Assembly (NCBI RefSeq): GCF_900115065.1
Contig: NZ_FOVE01000003.1
Coordinates: forward strand, 156,189-220,188
Length of the DNA stretch: 64,000 bases
Source of the DNA: Formivibrio citricus
GTDB lineage: Bacteria; Pseudomonadota; Gammaproteobacteria; Burkholderiales; Chitinibacteraceae
Reading direction: 5' to 3'
Shown piece after piece: positions 57,120-64,000 of this stretch. A program made the position numbers and the translations under genes. Numbering within the stretch: position 1 is the first letter of the stretch; the number at the start of each line of letters is the position of its first letter. The notes under the pieces are model-generated. The model ran no database searches, was not told the origin of the DNA, and saw only the letters and a program-made list of their open reading frames with translations.

Positions 57120-58457
57120 TTAGCGCACCAGGCAAGGCTTCTTGTTATCGAACTTCCAGCCCGGGATCAGGAACTGCATGCCCAGCGCATCGTCACGACC
57201 GCCCAGGCACTTTTCCTTGTACAGCGCGTTGGCCTTCTCGACCTGTGCCATGTCGATCTCGACGCCCAGACCGCCCTTCTCCGGAACAGCGACCATGCCG
57301 CCCTTGATCTGGAACGGTTCCTTGGTCAGGCGCTCCTGGCCTTCCTGCCAGATCCAGTGCGTGTCGATCGCGGTAACCTTGCCCGGAACGGCAGCGGCGA
57401 CGTGCGTGAACATGGCGAGCGAGATGTCGAAGTGGTTGTTGGAGTGGGAGCCCCAGGTCAGGCCGTGGTCGTTGCACATCTGACCCACGCGCACCGAACC
57501 CTGCATGGTCCAGAAGTGCGGATCGGCCAGCGGGATGTCGACGGAATGCAAGTTGATGGCGTGGCTCATCTGGCGCCAGTCGGTCGCGATCATGTTGGTC
57601 GCGGTCGGCAGACCGGTCGCCTTGCGGAATTCGGCCATGATTTCGCGGCCGGAGTAGCCGTTTTCAGCGCCGCACGGATCTTCGGCATAGGCCAGCACAT
57701 CGCCCTTGCCCTTGCACAGGCGGATCGCTTCTTCGAGCGACCAGGCACCGTTCGGATCGAGCGTGACGCGCGCATTCGGGAAGCGTTTCTTGATGGCCGT
57801 CACGGCGGCGATTTCCTCATCGCCAGCCAGCACACCACCCTTGAGCTTGAAGTCGTTGAAGCCGTACTTCTCGTACGATGCCTCTGCGAGCTTGACCACA
57901 GCTTCCGGGGTCAGCGCCTCTTCGTGACGAACGCGGTACCACTCGCACGAGCCTTTTTCGCCGCTGAGGTACGGCAGGTTGGTCTTCTTGCGGTCGCCGA
58001 TGTAGAACAGGTAGCCGAGCATCTCGACTTCGCTGCGCAACTGGCCATCGCCAAGCAGGGCTGCAATCGGCATGTTCAGGAACTGGCCGAAGAGGTCGAG
58101 CATTGCGGCTTCGACGGCGGTCACGGCGTGAATGGTGATGCGCAGGTCAAAGGTCTGCAGGCCGCGTCCGCCGGAATCGCGGTCGGCGAACTGCTTGCGC
58201 ATGGTGTTCAGTACGACGTTGTACTTGCTGACTTCCTGGCCCACGACCAGCGGAATCGCATCTTCCAGCGTCTGGCGAATCTTTTCGCCGCCCGGCACTT
58301 CGCCCACGCCGGTATTGCCGGCGTTGTCCTTGAGGATCACCAGGTTACGGGTAAAGAACGGGAAGTGTGCACCGCTCAGGTTCAGCAACATGCTGTCGTA
58401 ACCTGCAACGGGGATGACCTGCATTTCGGTTACGACGGGGGTACTGGCTTTGCTCAT
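57120..58457 (-). CDS. gudD: Glucarate dehydratase
   Basis: A 445-residue enolase-superfamily enzyme dehydrating D-glucarate (and idarate) to 5-keto-4-deoxy-D-glucarate. Near the N-terminus, [17 protein letters not shown] is family-specific. [14 protein letters not shown] region [20 protein letters not shown] gives the K-x-K catalytic Lys; VTLDPNGAW and [20 protein letters not shown] hold metal ligands; [20 protein letters not shown] holds the His/Asp pair. AGGAG precedes the ATG. It lies about 200 bases downstream of the transporter gene. Both substrates of this island thus converge on the same product. Confidence 0.96.
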   Translation of the reverse strand: MSKASTPVVTEMQVIPVAGYDSMLLNLSGAHFPFFTRNLVILKDNAGNTGVGEVPGGEKIRQTLEDAIPLVVGQEVSKYNVVLNTMRKQFADRDSGGRGLQTFDLRITIHAVTAVEAAMLDLFGQFLNMPIAALLGDGQLRSEVEMLGYLFYIGDRKKTNLPYLSGEKGSCEWYRVRHEEALTPEAVVKLAEASYEKYGFNDFKLKGGVLAGDEEIAAVTAIKKRFPNARVTLDPNGAWSLEEAIRLCKGKGDVLAYAEDPCGAENGYSGREIMAEFRKATGLPTATNMIATDWRQMSHAINLHSVDIPLADPHFWTMQGSVRVGQMCNDHGLTWGSHSNNHFDISLAMFTHVAAAVPGKVTAIDTHWIWQEGQERLTKEPFQIKGGMVAVPEKGGLGVEIDMAQVEKANALYKEKCLGGRDDALGMQFLIPGWKFDNKKPCLVR

Positions 58458-58549
58458 TTAAAAAGCTCCTGTTAATCAATCCAAATCAAAACCTGGATAA
58501 AAAAGTGGTTCCGACCAAGTAGAGGAGGAAAATTCGGCGCCACTGTGAA

Positions 58550-58605
58550 ACTTGACGGCTCTGGCCGGATTCATGTCCGGTCCTCCGACCGGAGCCGCCT
58601 TTGAC
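58550..58605. terminator. Inverted repeat between transporter and gudD
   Basis: CGGCTCTGGCCGGATTCATG pairs with GTCCGGTCCTCCGACCGGAGCCG, forming nested GC-rich stems with no clear T run. It could be an attenuating or processing hairpin that sets the ratio of transporter to gudD mRNA. Confidence 0.4.
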
Positions 58606-58658
58606 TTCAAATCCGGAGTCTGCGGCACAGCAGATTCATCCATGCCGCAGTCACGGCA

Positions 58659-59999
58659 TCACTTCAGTTCAACGCGCTTGATTTCGCCGACGATGAACAG
58701 ATAAGACACGATTGCAATGAAGGCATGAACACCGACATAAACCAGCGCGCCGTTGAAGGAACCGGTGGCCTGGAGGATGTAGCCGATGGCGATCGGGGTA
58801 GTAATGCTCGACAGGTTGCCGCAGGTATTCATCAGGCCACCGGAGAGGCCGGCAATCTGCTTAGGAGCGGCATCGGAGTTAACCGCCCAACCCAGCGCAC
58901 CGATACCCTTGCCGAAGAAGGCCAGCGACATGAAGAAGATCACGGCCCACTCCATGGTCACGTAGTTGCAGACCACCATGCTCATGGACATCAACATACC
59001 CAGCACGATCGGGGTTTTGCGGGCGGTGGACAGACTGAATCCCTTCTTCAACATGAAGTCGGAGATCACGCCACCCAACACACCACCAACAAAACCGCAG
59101 ACTGCCGGAATGGCGGCCACGAAACCGGCCTTCAGGATGGACATGCCCTTTTCCTTGACCAGGTAAACCGGGAACCAGGTAATGAAGAAATAGGTCAGTG
59201 CATTGATACAGTACTGAGCGATATAGATACCCACCATCATGCGATTGCTAAGCAGTTGCTTGATGTACTTGAGATCGGGACCATCGGTCTTGGCACCACC
59301 CTTCTTGCCTTGGTCCATATTGACCAGGCCACCGCCTTGCTCGATGTAATCGATTTCAGCCTGATTGATATTCGGGTGATCCTTCGGGTCATGAATGAAT
59401 TTATGCCAGGCGAATACGAACAGGATGCCCAGTACGCCCATCACGGCAAACACGGAATGCCAACCGTAGTTGTGAATCAACCACCCCATCAGCGGCGCAA
59501 AGAACACCGTAGCGGCATACTGGGCGGAGTTGAAGATAGCCGATGCAGTGCCGCGCTCATTGGCCGGGAACCAGGCCGCCACGATACGGCTGTTGGCGGG
59601 GAAAGACGGAGCTTCGGCTGCACCCACAAGGAAGCGCAAAGCGAAAGTCAGAACAAATGCCACCGTACCGGCAAACCAGCTCACGCCCCCTGTCACCAGG
59701 GTGAACAACGACCAGAAAAAGATGCTGTACGCATACACGCGTTTGGACCCGAAGCGATCCAGAAGCCAACCGCCCGGCAACTGGCAGATCACATAGGACC
59801 AACCAAACGCCGAAAAGATATAACCCATTTCAACCGGACTAAACCCCAACTCCTTGGACATCACCGGACCTGCCAGCGCAATCGTGGCACGGTCCGCATA
59901 GTTGATCACCGTAATCAAGAACAGGACCAATACGATCGTCCATCTGACGTTGGTTTTTTTTGCTGTAATATCAGCCACAGCACTTTGAGCTGTCGACAT
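58659..59999 (-). CDS. gudP: MFS transporter, glucarate/galactarate type (GudP-like)
   Basis: A 446-residue major facilitator of the anion:cation symporter group with about 12 membrane segments. TIVLVLFLITVINYADRATI and GYIFSAFGWSYVICQLPGGW with LLDRFGSKRVY are the ACS-type loop 2-3 signature. FITWFPVYLVKEKGMSILKA lies in the second half. AAGGAG is eight bases before the ATG at 59999. It is the first gene of the minus-strand unit, divergent from the aldolase gene. Substrate inferred from the neighbours garD and gudD. Confidence 0.93.
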   Translation of the reverse strand: MSTAQSAVADITAKKTNVRWTIVLVLFLITVINYADRATIALAGPVMSKELGFSPVEMGYIFSAFGWSYVICQLPGGWLLDRFGSKRVYAYSIFFWSLFTLVTGGVSWFAGTVAFVLTFALRFLVGAAEAPSFPANSRIVAAWFPANERGTASAIFNSAQYAATVFFAPLMGWLIHNYGWHSVFAVMGVLGILFVFAWHKFIHDPKDHPNINQAEIDYIEQGGGLVNMDQGKKGGAKTDGPDLKYIKQLLSNRMMVGIYIAQYCINALTYFFITWFPVYLVKEKGMSILKAGFVAAIPAVCGFVGGVLGGVISDFMLKKGFSLSTARKTPIVLGMLMSMSMVVCNYVTMEWAVIFFMSLAFFGKGIGALGWAVNSDAAPKQIAGLSGGLMNTCGNLSSITTPIAIGYILQATGSFNGALVYVGVHAFIAIVSYLFIVGEIKRVELK

Positions 60000-60389
60000 A
60001 TCTAACTCCTTCCTCTGTGTTACCCCATCCTGCGGGGCATGAATTTGATATTTCCCGGGCAGGAACACATCCAAATTTCCCACTGCCAGAATATGCCCTT
60101 ACCCGTTTCGATTGCTTTAGGCATAAACACAACTGAAACCCTGAACTACAAGAAAAATATCTGGCATTCACACAATACAGGTCACACCACCCGGAACAAA
60201 CTGGATAAACGCACAAACATAAAGCGTAAAAATGCGCATTTATATGTAATCATGCACGATATAAAAAACACCGGCCTGTGAGAACATGCACCTCGTTTGG
60301 TAGCGCACACAAAGCAGCTACACAAAAATCCCCAACATCAATCGACAACTGCTTGGGCTTTCTCGCCAGGTGATTTTTGGAGGCTTTAA
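60000..60389. promoter_or_regulatory. Divergent promoter region of the diacid island
   Basis: This 390-base AT-rich spacer separates the gudP start from the aldolase start and must hold both promoters. It has an AT-rich stretch near 60130-60290 (GCGCATTTATATGTAATC). CdaR activates such operons in E. coli, but no experimentally known CdaR motif was recognised here. A short frame at 60039-60281 looks non-coding. Confidence 0.5.
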
Positions 60390-61289
60390 ATGAAGAACAA
60401 CGGCTTTATTCATGGCGTGATCCCGCCGCTGATCACCCCCACCGACGCGCAAGGCAATCTCCTGGAAAGCAACTTCCGCAAACTGATCGATCACGTCATC
60501 GACGGCGGCGTTCACGGGGTGTTTGCACTGGGAGGCGCTGGCGAGTTCTACGCGCTCAGCCCGGCCCAGAAGCGCCGCGTCGCCGAAATCACCATCGAGC
60601 AGACCGCCGGCCGCGTTCCAGTCTTCCTTGGCGCCAGCGCCATCACCACCCGCGAAGCCATCGAGCATGCCAAGATGGCCGAATCGCTCGGCGCGCAAGC
60701 CCTGAGCGTACTCACGCCGTTCTACATCAGCCCGACCGAAAACGAGCTTTACAACCACTATGTGGCCGTGGCCAAGTCCACCAGCCTGCCGATCGTGCTC
60801 TACACCAACCCGGATCGCACCGGCGGCGTGAACATCTCGGTCAACCTGTGCGAACGTCTGTCCGAGATCGACAACATCGTGGCGATCAAGGACAGCAGCG
60901 GCGACATGACGCTGACTTCCGAATTCATTCGCCGCACCGGCCCCAAGGGCATGAAGGTGCTGGCCGGCCGCGATACGCTGATCTATGGCACGCTGGCTCA
61001 CGGCGGTGCCGGTTGCGTGGCCACCACCGCCAACATCGCACCGAAGCTAGTCGTTGAAATCTATGAAAAACACAAGGCCGGTGACATTCAGGGCGCGCTT
61101 GATGCCCAGTACCGCCTCAACCCGCTGCGCATGAACTTCGGACTGGGCACTTTCCCGGCCGCCGCCAAGGATGCACTCGCCATCATCGGCGTCCCCGTGG
61201 GCGATCCGATCGAGCCGGTGATGCACTGCTCGCCGGAAAACAAGGAAAAGCTCCGGACGATCCTGAAGAACATGGGCCTGGCCAACTGA
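60390..61289 (+). CDS. DapA/NAL-family aldolase, probably 2-keto-3-deoxy diacid aldolase
   Basis: A 299-residue TIM-barrel Schiff-base lyase. GVIPPLITPTDAQGNLLESN opens it; FALGGAGEFYALSPAQKRR holds the substrate carboxylate loop; VLYTNPDRTGG carries the catalytic Tyr; NIVAIKDSSGDMTLTSEF carries the Schiff-base Lys. The sequence resembles YjhH/YagE-type KDG aldolases more than KdgD, whose N-terminus differs. No garL (HpcH-type) gene is present, while garR and garK are. So it probably cleaves 5-keto-4-deoxyglucarate to pyruvate and tartronate semialdehyde. A dehydratase-decarboxylase (KdgD) role remains possible. GGAGG precedes the ATG. Confidence 0.85.
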   Translation: MKNNGFIHGVIPPLITPTDAQGNLLESNFRKLIDHVIDGGVHGVFALGGAGEFYALSPAQKRRVAEITIEQTAGRVPVFLGASAITTREAIEHAKMAESLGAQALSVLTPFYISPTENELYNHYVAVAKSTSLPIVLYTNPDRTGGVNISVNLCERLSEIDNIVAIKDSSGDMTLTSEFIRRTGPKGMKVLAGRDTLIYGTLAHGGAGCVATTANIAPKLVVEIYEKHKAGDIQGALDAQYRLNPLRMNFGLGTFPAAAKDALAIIGVPVGDPIEPVMHCSPENKEKLRTILKNMGLAN

Positions 61290-61317
61290 TCCGAGCGAGT
61301 GAAGTTTGAACTTTTTC

Positions 61318-61395
61318 CGTCATACCGGCGCAGGCCGGTATCCAGCAACAAAGCGGCTTCAAACCACTGGACCCCGGCCTGCGCCGGGGTGACGA
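61318..61395. repeat. Paired-hairpin dispersed repeat, copy 4
   Basis: GTCATACCGGCGCAGGCCGG and CCGGCCTGCGCCGGGGTGAC with a spacer of about 35 bases, inverted relative to copy 1. The outer flanks TTTGAACTTTTTCCG and GAGTTCAAACAAAATCG match those of 4286-4363. It lies in the 177-base gap before garR. Confidence 0.85.
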
Positions 61396-61466
61396 GTTCA
61401 AACAAAATCGGGCCAAATCCGGCATAAAGCTATTGATTTATTGAACATAATTTAGAGGTAACCAAC

Positions 61467-62351
61467 ATGAAAATCGGTTTTATCGGTCTGGGCATCATGG
61501 GCAAGCCCATGAGCAAGAACCTGATCAAGGCAGGTCATTCGCTGGTCGTTCTGGATCGCAACGGCTCGGCTGTTGAAGAACTGATCGCTCTGGGCGCCAC
61601 CAAGGCAGCCACCCCGGCGGAAGTCGCCAGCCAGGTCGAACTCATCATCACCATGCTGCCCAACTCCCCGCAGGTCAAGGAAGTGGTGCTCAGCGCGAAT
61701 GGCGTCATCGAAGGCGGCAAGCCGGGCCTCGTCGTAGCCGACATGAGCTCGATCGCTCCGCTCGTCAGCCGTGAAGTCGAAGCAGAACTCGCCAAGAAGG
61801 GCATCGAAATGCTCGACGCCCCGGTCAGCGGCGGCGAACCGAAGGCCATCGACGGCACGCTGTCGGTCATGGTCGGCGGCAAGCAGGACATCTTCGACAA
61901 GATCGCCCCGGTACTGCAAGCCATGGCTGGCTCCGTGGTGCGCGTCGGCGAAATCGGCGCTGGCAACATCGCCAAACTGTGCAACCAGACCATCGTCGCA
62001 ATCAACATCGCCGCCATGTCCGAAGCGCTGGTTCTGGCCGCCAAGGCCGGCTGCGAACCGGATCTGGTCTACAAGGCCATCCGCGGCGGGCTGGCCGGCA
62101 GCACGGTACTGGATGCCAAGGCGCCGCTGGTCATGGACCGCAAGTTCAACCCGGGCTTCCGCATCAACCTGCACATCAAGGATCTGCAGAACGTTCTGGA
62201 TACCTCGCACGAAGTCGGTGCCCCGCTGCCGCTGATCGCGCAAGTCATGGAAATGATGCAGGCGCTGCGCAACGACGGGCTGGGCGATGCCGACCACGGC
62301 GCGCTGATCCAGTTCTACGAAAAGCTCGCCAAGATTGAGGTCACTCGTTAA
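61467..62351 (+). CDS. garR: Tartronate semialdehyde reductase
   Basis: A 294-residue NAD(P)-dependent beta-hydroxyacid dehydrogenase reducing tartronate semialdehyde to D-glycerate. The Rossmann motif is MKIGFIGLGIMGKPMSKNLI. MSSIAPLVSREVEAELAKKG and LDAPVSGGEPKAIDGTLSVM are substrate-site motifs; the catalytic Lys is in GNIAKLCNQTIVAINIAAMS. FRINLHIKDLQNVLDTSHE lies near the end. AGAGG precedes the ATG. cdaR begins four bases after the stop. Together with the DapA-type aldolase it makes the GarL-GarR route likely. Confidence 0.96.
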   Translation: MKIGFIGLGIMGKPMSKNLIKAGHSLVVLDRNGSAVEELIALGATKAATPAEVASQVELIITMLPNSPQVKEVVLSANGVIEGGKPGLVVADMSSIAPLVSREVEAELAKKGIEMLDAPVSGGEPKAIDGTLSVMVGGKQDIFDKIAPVLQAMAGSVVRVGEIGAGNIAKLCNQTIVAINIAAMSEALVLAAKAGCEPDLVYKAIRGGLAGSTVLDAKAPLVMDRKFNPGFRINLHIKDLQNVLDTSHEVGAPLPLIAQVMEMMQALRNDGLGDADHGALIQFYEKLAKIEVTR

Positions 62352-62354
62352 GCC

Positions 62355-63515
62355 ATGGCCTACCTCGACCCGCTCACCGCCCAGGAAATCGTCACGCGCA
62401 CCATGCGCATCATTGACTACAACGTCAATGTCATGGATTCGCATGGCATCATCGTCGCCAGCGGCGAACCGGGGCGGGTCGGGGAATTGCACGAAGGCGC
62501 GGCGCAGGCCCTGGCGCAAGGAAAGATCGTCGAAATCGACGAGCCGACCGCCGACCGCATGCGCGGTGCCAAACCCGGCATCAACCTGCCGATGAAGCTG
62601 GAAGGCCAGATCGTCGGCGTCATCGGGCTCACCGGCAAACCGTCGCAGGTTCGCCGTTACGGCCAACTGGTCTTGATGACCGCAGAAATGATGCTGGAAC
62701 AGGCCAAGCTGATGGGCCTCCTGGCCCGCGACAGCCGCCTGCGCGAAGAACTGGTCCTGCACCTGATCCGCTCGGAAAACCCGTCTCCCGAACTCAAGGA
62801 ATGGGCGCAGCGTCTGGGGGTGAACCTCAAGCAGCCGCGCATCGTCGCCGTGATCGAGATCGACAGCGGCGCGCTGGGCGTCGATGCCGCGCTCGCGGAA
62901 ATCCAGCAACTGCAAACGCTCCTGACCACCCCCGAACGCGACAACCTGATCGCCACGGTCTCGCTCACCGAGCTGGTCGTACTCAAGCCCACCCGCGCAC
63001 CGCTGGACCAGCGCGAGCTGGACAAGCACAGGGAGCGCGTACAGGTTTTGCTCTCCCGCATGCGCGAAAGCAGCCGTCTGGGCGTACGCATTGCGCTCGG
63101 CCACTATTTCCCGGAAGCGGGCGGCCTTGCCCGCTCCTACCGCACCGCCCGGACCACACTGCAGGTCGGGAAACAGCGCCACCCGGAAGAGCAGGCCTTT
63201 TTCTATCAGGATCTGATGCTGCCGGTCCTTCTCGACAGCCTCAAGAGCGGCTGGCAGGCCGAAGAATTGCGCCGCTCGATCTCCCGGCTGTATACCCAGG
63301 ACAACAATGGTTCTTTCCGCAAGACACTGGCGAGCTGGTTCGCCCACGATACCCAAGCCCTGGCTACCGCCCAGGCACTGAACATTCACCGCAACACGCT
63401 GGATTACCGCCTGCGGCGTGTGGAAGAACTCACCGATCTGAACCTTGAAAAATTCGATGATCGGTTATTGCTCTATATCGCATTGCTTCTCGTCAACGAA
63501 GAAAAAAATCGCTGA
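62355..63515 (+). CDS. cdaR: Sugar diacid regulator CdaR
   Basis: A 386-residue transcription activator. The sugar-diacid-recognition domain (about 1-135) starts MAYLDPLTAQEIVTRTMRII and has VMDSHGIIVASGEPGRVGEL. A middle GGDEF-like/PucR region follows (about 150-300). The C-terminal HTH_30 (about 330-380) has LATAQALNIHRNTLDYRLRR with VEELTDLNL. E. coli CdaR responds to glucarate, galactarate or glycerate and activates the gar and gud operons; the same is expected here. It sits four bases after garR, so it may be in an autoregulatory loop. Confidence 0.95.
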   Translation: MAYLDPLTAQEIVTRTMRIIDYNVNVMDSHGIIVASGEPGRVGELHEGAAQALAQGKIVEIDEPTADRMRGAKPGINLPMKLEGQIVGVIGLTGKPSQVRRYGQLVLMTAEMMLEQAKLMGLLARDSRLREELVLHLIRSENPSPELKEWAQRLGVNLKQPRIVAVIEIDSGALGVDAALAEIQQLQTLLTTPERDNLIATVSLTELVVLKPTRAPLDQRELDKHRERVQVLLSRMRESSRLGVRIALGHYFPEAGGLARSYRTARTTLQVGKQRHPEEQAFFYQDLMLPVLLDSLKSGWQAEELRRSISRLYTQDNNGSFRKTLASWFAHDTQALATAQALNIHRNTLDYRLRRVEELTDLNLEKFDDRLLLYIALLLVNEEKNR

Positions 63516-63579
63516 TTCCAAGCCTCTTTACCCGGCTCCGGCACGAAAGCAGTCAGAGCCTCTGCACCAGGAGATTCAA

Positions 63580-64000
63580 ATGATTCGCAGCACAAAAATT
63601 GTCGCCACCTTGGGCCCGTCGTCCAGCGATCCCGTCACGATCGAGCAACTGCTCAATGCGGGTGTAAACGTCGTCCGCCTCAACTTCTCGCACGGCACTG
63701 CCGAAGACCACATCGCCCGCGCCAACCTGGTCCGCGAGATTGCCCGCAACCTGGGCCGCCCCGTCGCCGTGCTGGTCGACCTGCAAGGCCCGAAAATCCG
63801 CGTCGGCAAGTTCGAGCATGGCAAGATCACGCTCAACAAGGGCGACAAGTTCATCCTCGATGCGAAGTGCGAACTGGGCAACCAGGAGCGCGTCGGCCTC
63901 GATTACAAGGAGCTGCCCAACGACGTCGAACCGGGCGCCATCCTGCTGCTCAACGACGGCATGATCAAGCTCGAAGTCAACGACGTGCGCGGCCACGAAG
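63580..64000 (+). CDS. pyk: Pyruvate kinase (partial, 3-prime cut by window edge)
   Basis: The first 140 residues: MIRSTKIVATLGPSSSDPVT, then VNVVRLNFSHGTAEDHIARA and AVLVDLQGPKIRVGKFEHGK, the pyruvate kinase N-terminal barrel; the B domain begins after that. It converts phosphoenolpyruvate and ADP to pyruvate and ATP. AGGAG lies seven bases before the ATG. It follows cdaR by 64 bases, so it may be co-expressed: 2-phosphoglycerate from GarK reaches phosphoenolpyruvate via enolase and then this enzyme. The rest of the gene is outside the window. Confidence 0.94.
   Translation, partial: MIRSTKIVATLGPSSSDPVTIEQLLNAGVNVVRLNFSHGTAEDHIARANLVREIARNLGRPVAVLVDLQGPKIRVGKFEHGKITLNKGDKFILDAKCELGNQERVGLDYKELPNDVEPGAILLLNDGMIKLEVNDVRGHE

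Noticed and set aside
60039..60281. An 80-residue frame in the divergent diacid promoter region
   Set aside because: No ribosome site and promoter-like composition; more likely regulatory DNA.

Overview
The window is high-GC, densely packed bacterial chromosome. Codon use and gene neighbourhoods (queG/tsaE/amiC, tsaB/rimI/udg, murI/lrgAB, DUF3999/DUF2339, feoAB, CdaR-type sugar-diacid genes) suggest a betaproteobacterium, possibly Rhodocyclales-like. I cannot place it lower from sequence alone. I see no rRNA, tRNA, CRISPR array, prophage or transposase gene.

Region 1 (1-9740) is an arsenic island, almost all on the minus strand. An ArsR with the ELCVC metal site heads an ArsP/YraQ-type permease, a DGC zinc-binding protein, a second YraQ-type permease, a TM0996-type thioredoxin, the arsenite methyltransferase ArsM and a partial ATP-grasp-like gene. 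A GC-poor GIY-YIG-like gene bracketed by inverted palindromes interrupts this run. A second unit (a different ArsR, ArsC, ACR3, plus a divergent SprA-like metalloprotease gene) lies between two inverted copies of a 312-314 bp element. Together the genes could reduce arsenate, export arsenite, methylate it and export methylated forms.

Region 2 (9758-19271) is core: murI-lrgA-lrgB with one-base overlaps, an HD-GYP phosphodiesterase coupled to a hybrid histidine kinase, queG divergent from tsaE-amiC, and a YegD-like Hsp70. Region 3 (19272-24293) is iron-linked: a Fur box before a small gene and a DUF2325 gene, a decayed EAL remnant, then a Fur box before feoAB. Region 4 (24453-33789) holds fbp, an NSS transporter, a FIST sensor, a Bax-inhibitor-like protein, a NUDIX hydrolase, glycogen phosphorylase and a DUF3999 protein. 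Region 5 (34280-53666) has the giant DUF2339 membrane protein, a PAS-GGDEF diguanylate cyclase paired with an orphan ligand-binding protein, a YciI protein, srkA, tsaB-rimI-udg, an EAL-HDOD protein, a REC-DUF3369-GGDEF-EAL protein, pepN and a chemoreceptor. c-di-GMP signalling genes are frequent.

Region 6 (53894-64000) is a galactarate/glucarate catabolic module: garD, a small zinc-ribbon gene, garK, gudD and a GudP-type transporter on minus, divergent from a DapA-family aldolase, garR, cdaR and pyk on plus. The diacids are dehydrated to a keto-deoxy acid and cleaved, probably to pyruvate and tartronate semialdehyde. The latter is reduced to glycerate, phosphorylated to 2-phosphoglycerate and passed on toward pyruvate kinase.

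At least four families of short dispersed elements with inverted ends sit between genes: a ~312 bp element (3 copies), a ~143 bp element (4 copies), a ~70-160 bp GTAGTCAGTCAC element (2 copies plus a fragment) and a ~78 bp paired-hairpin repeat (4 copies).
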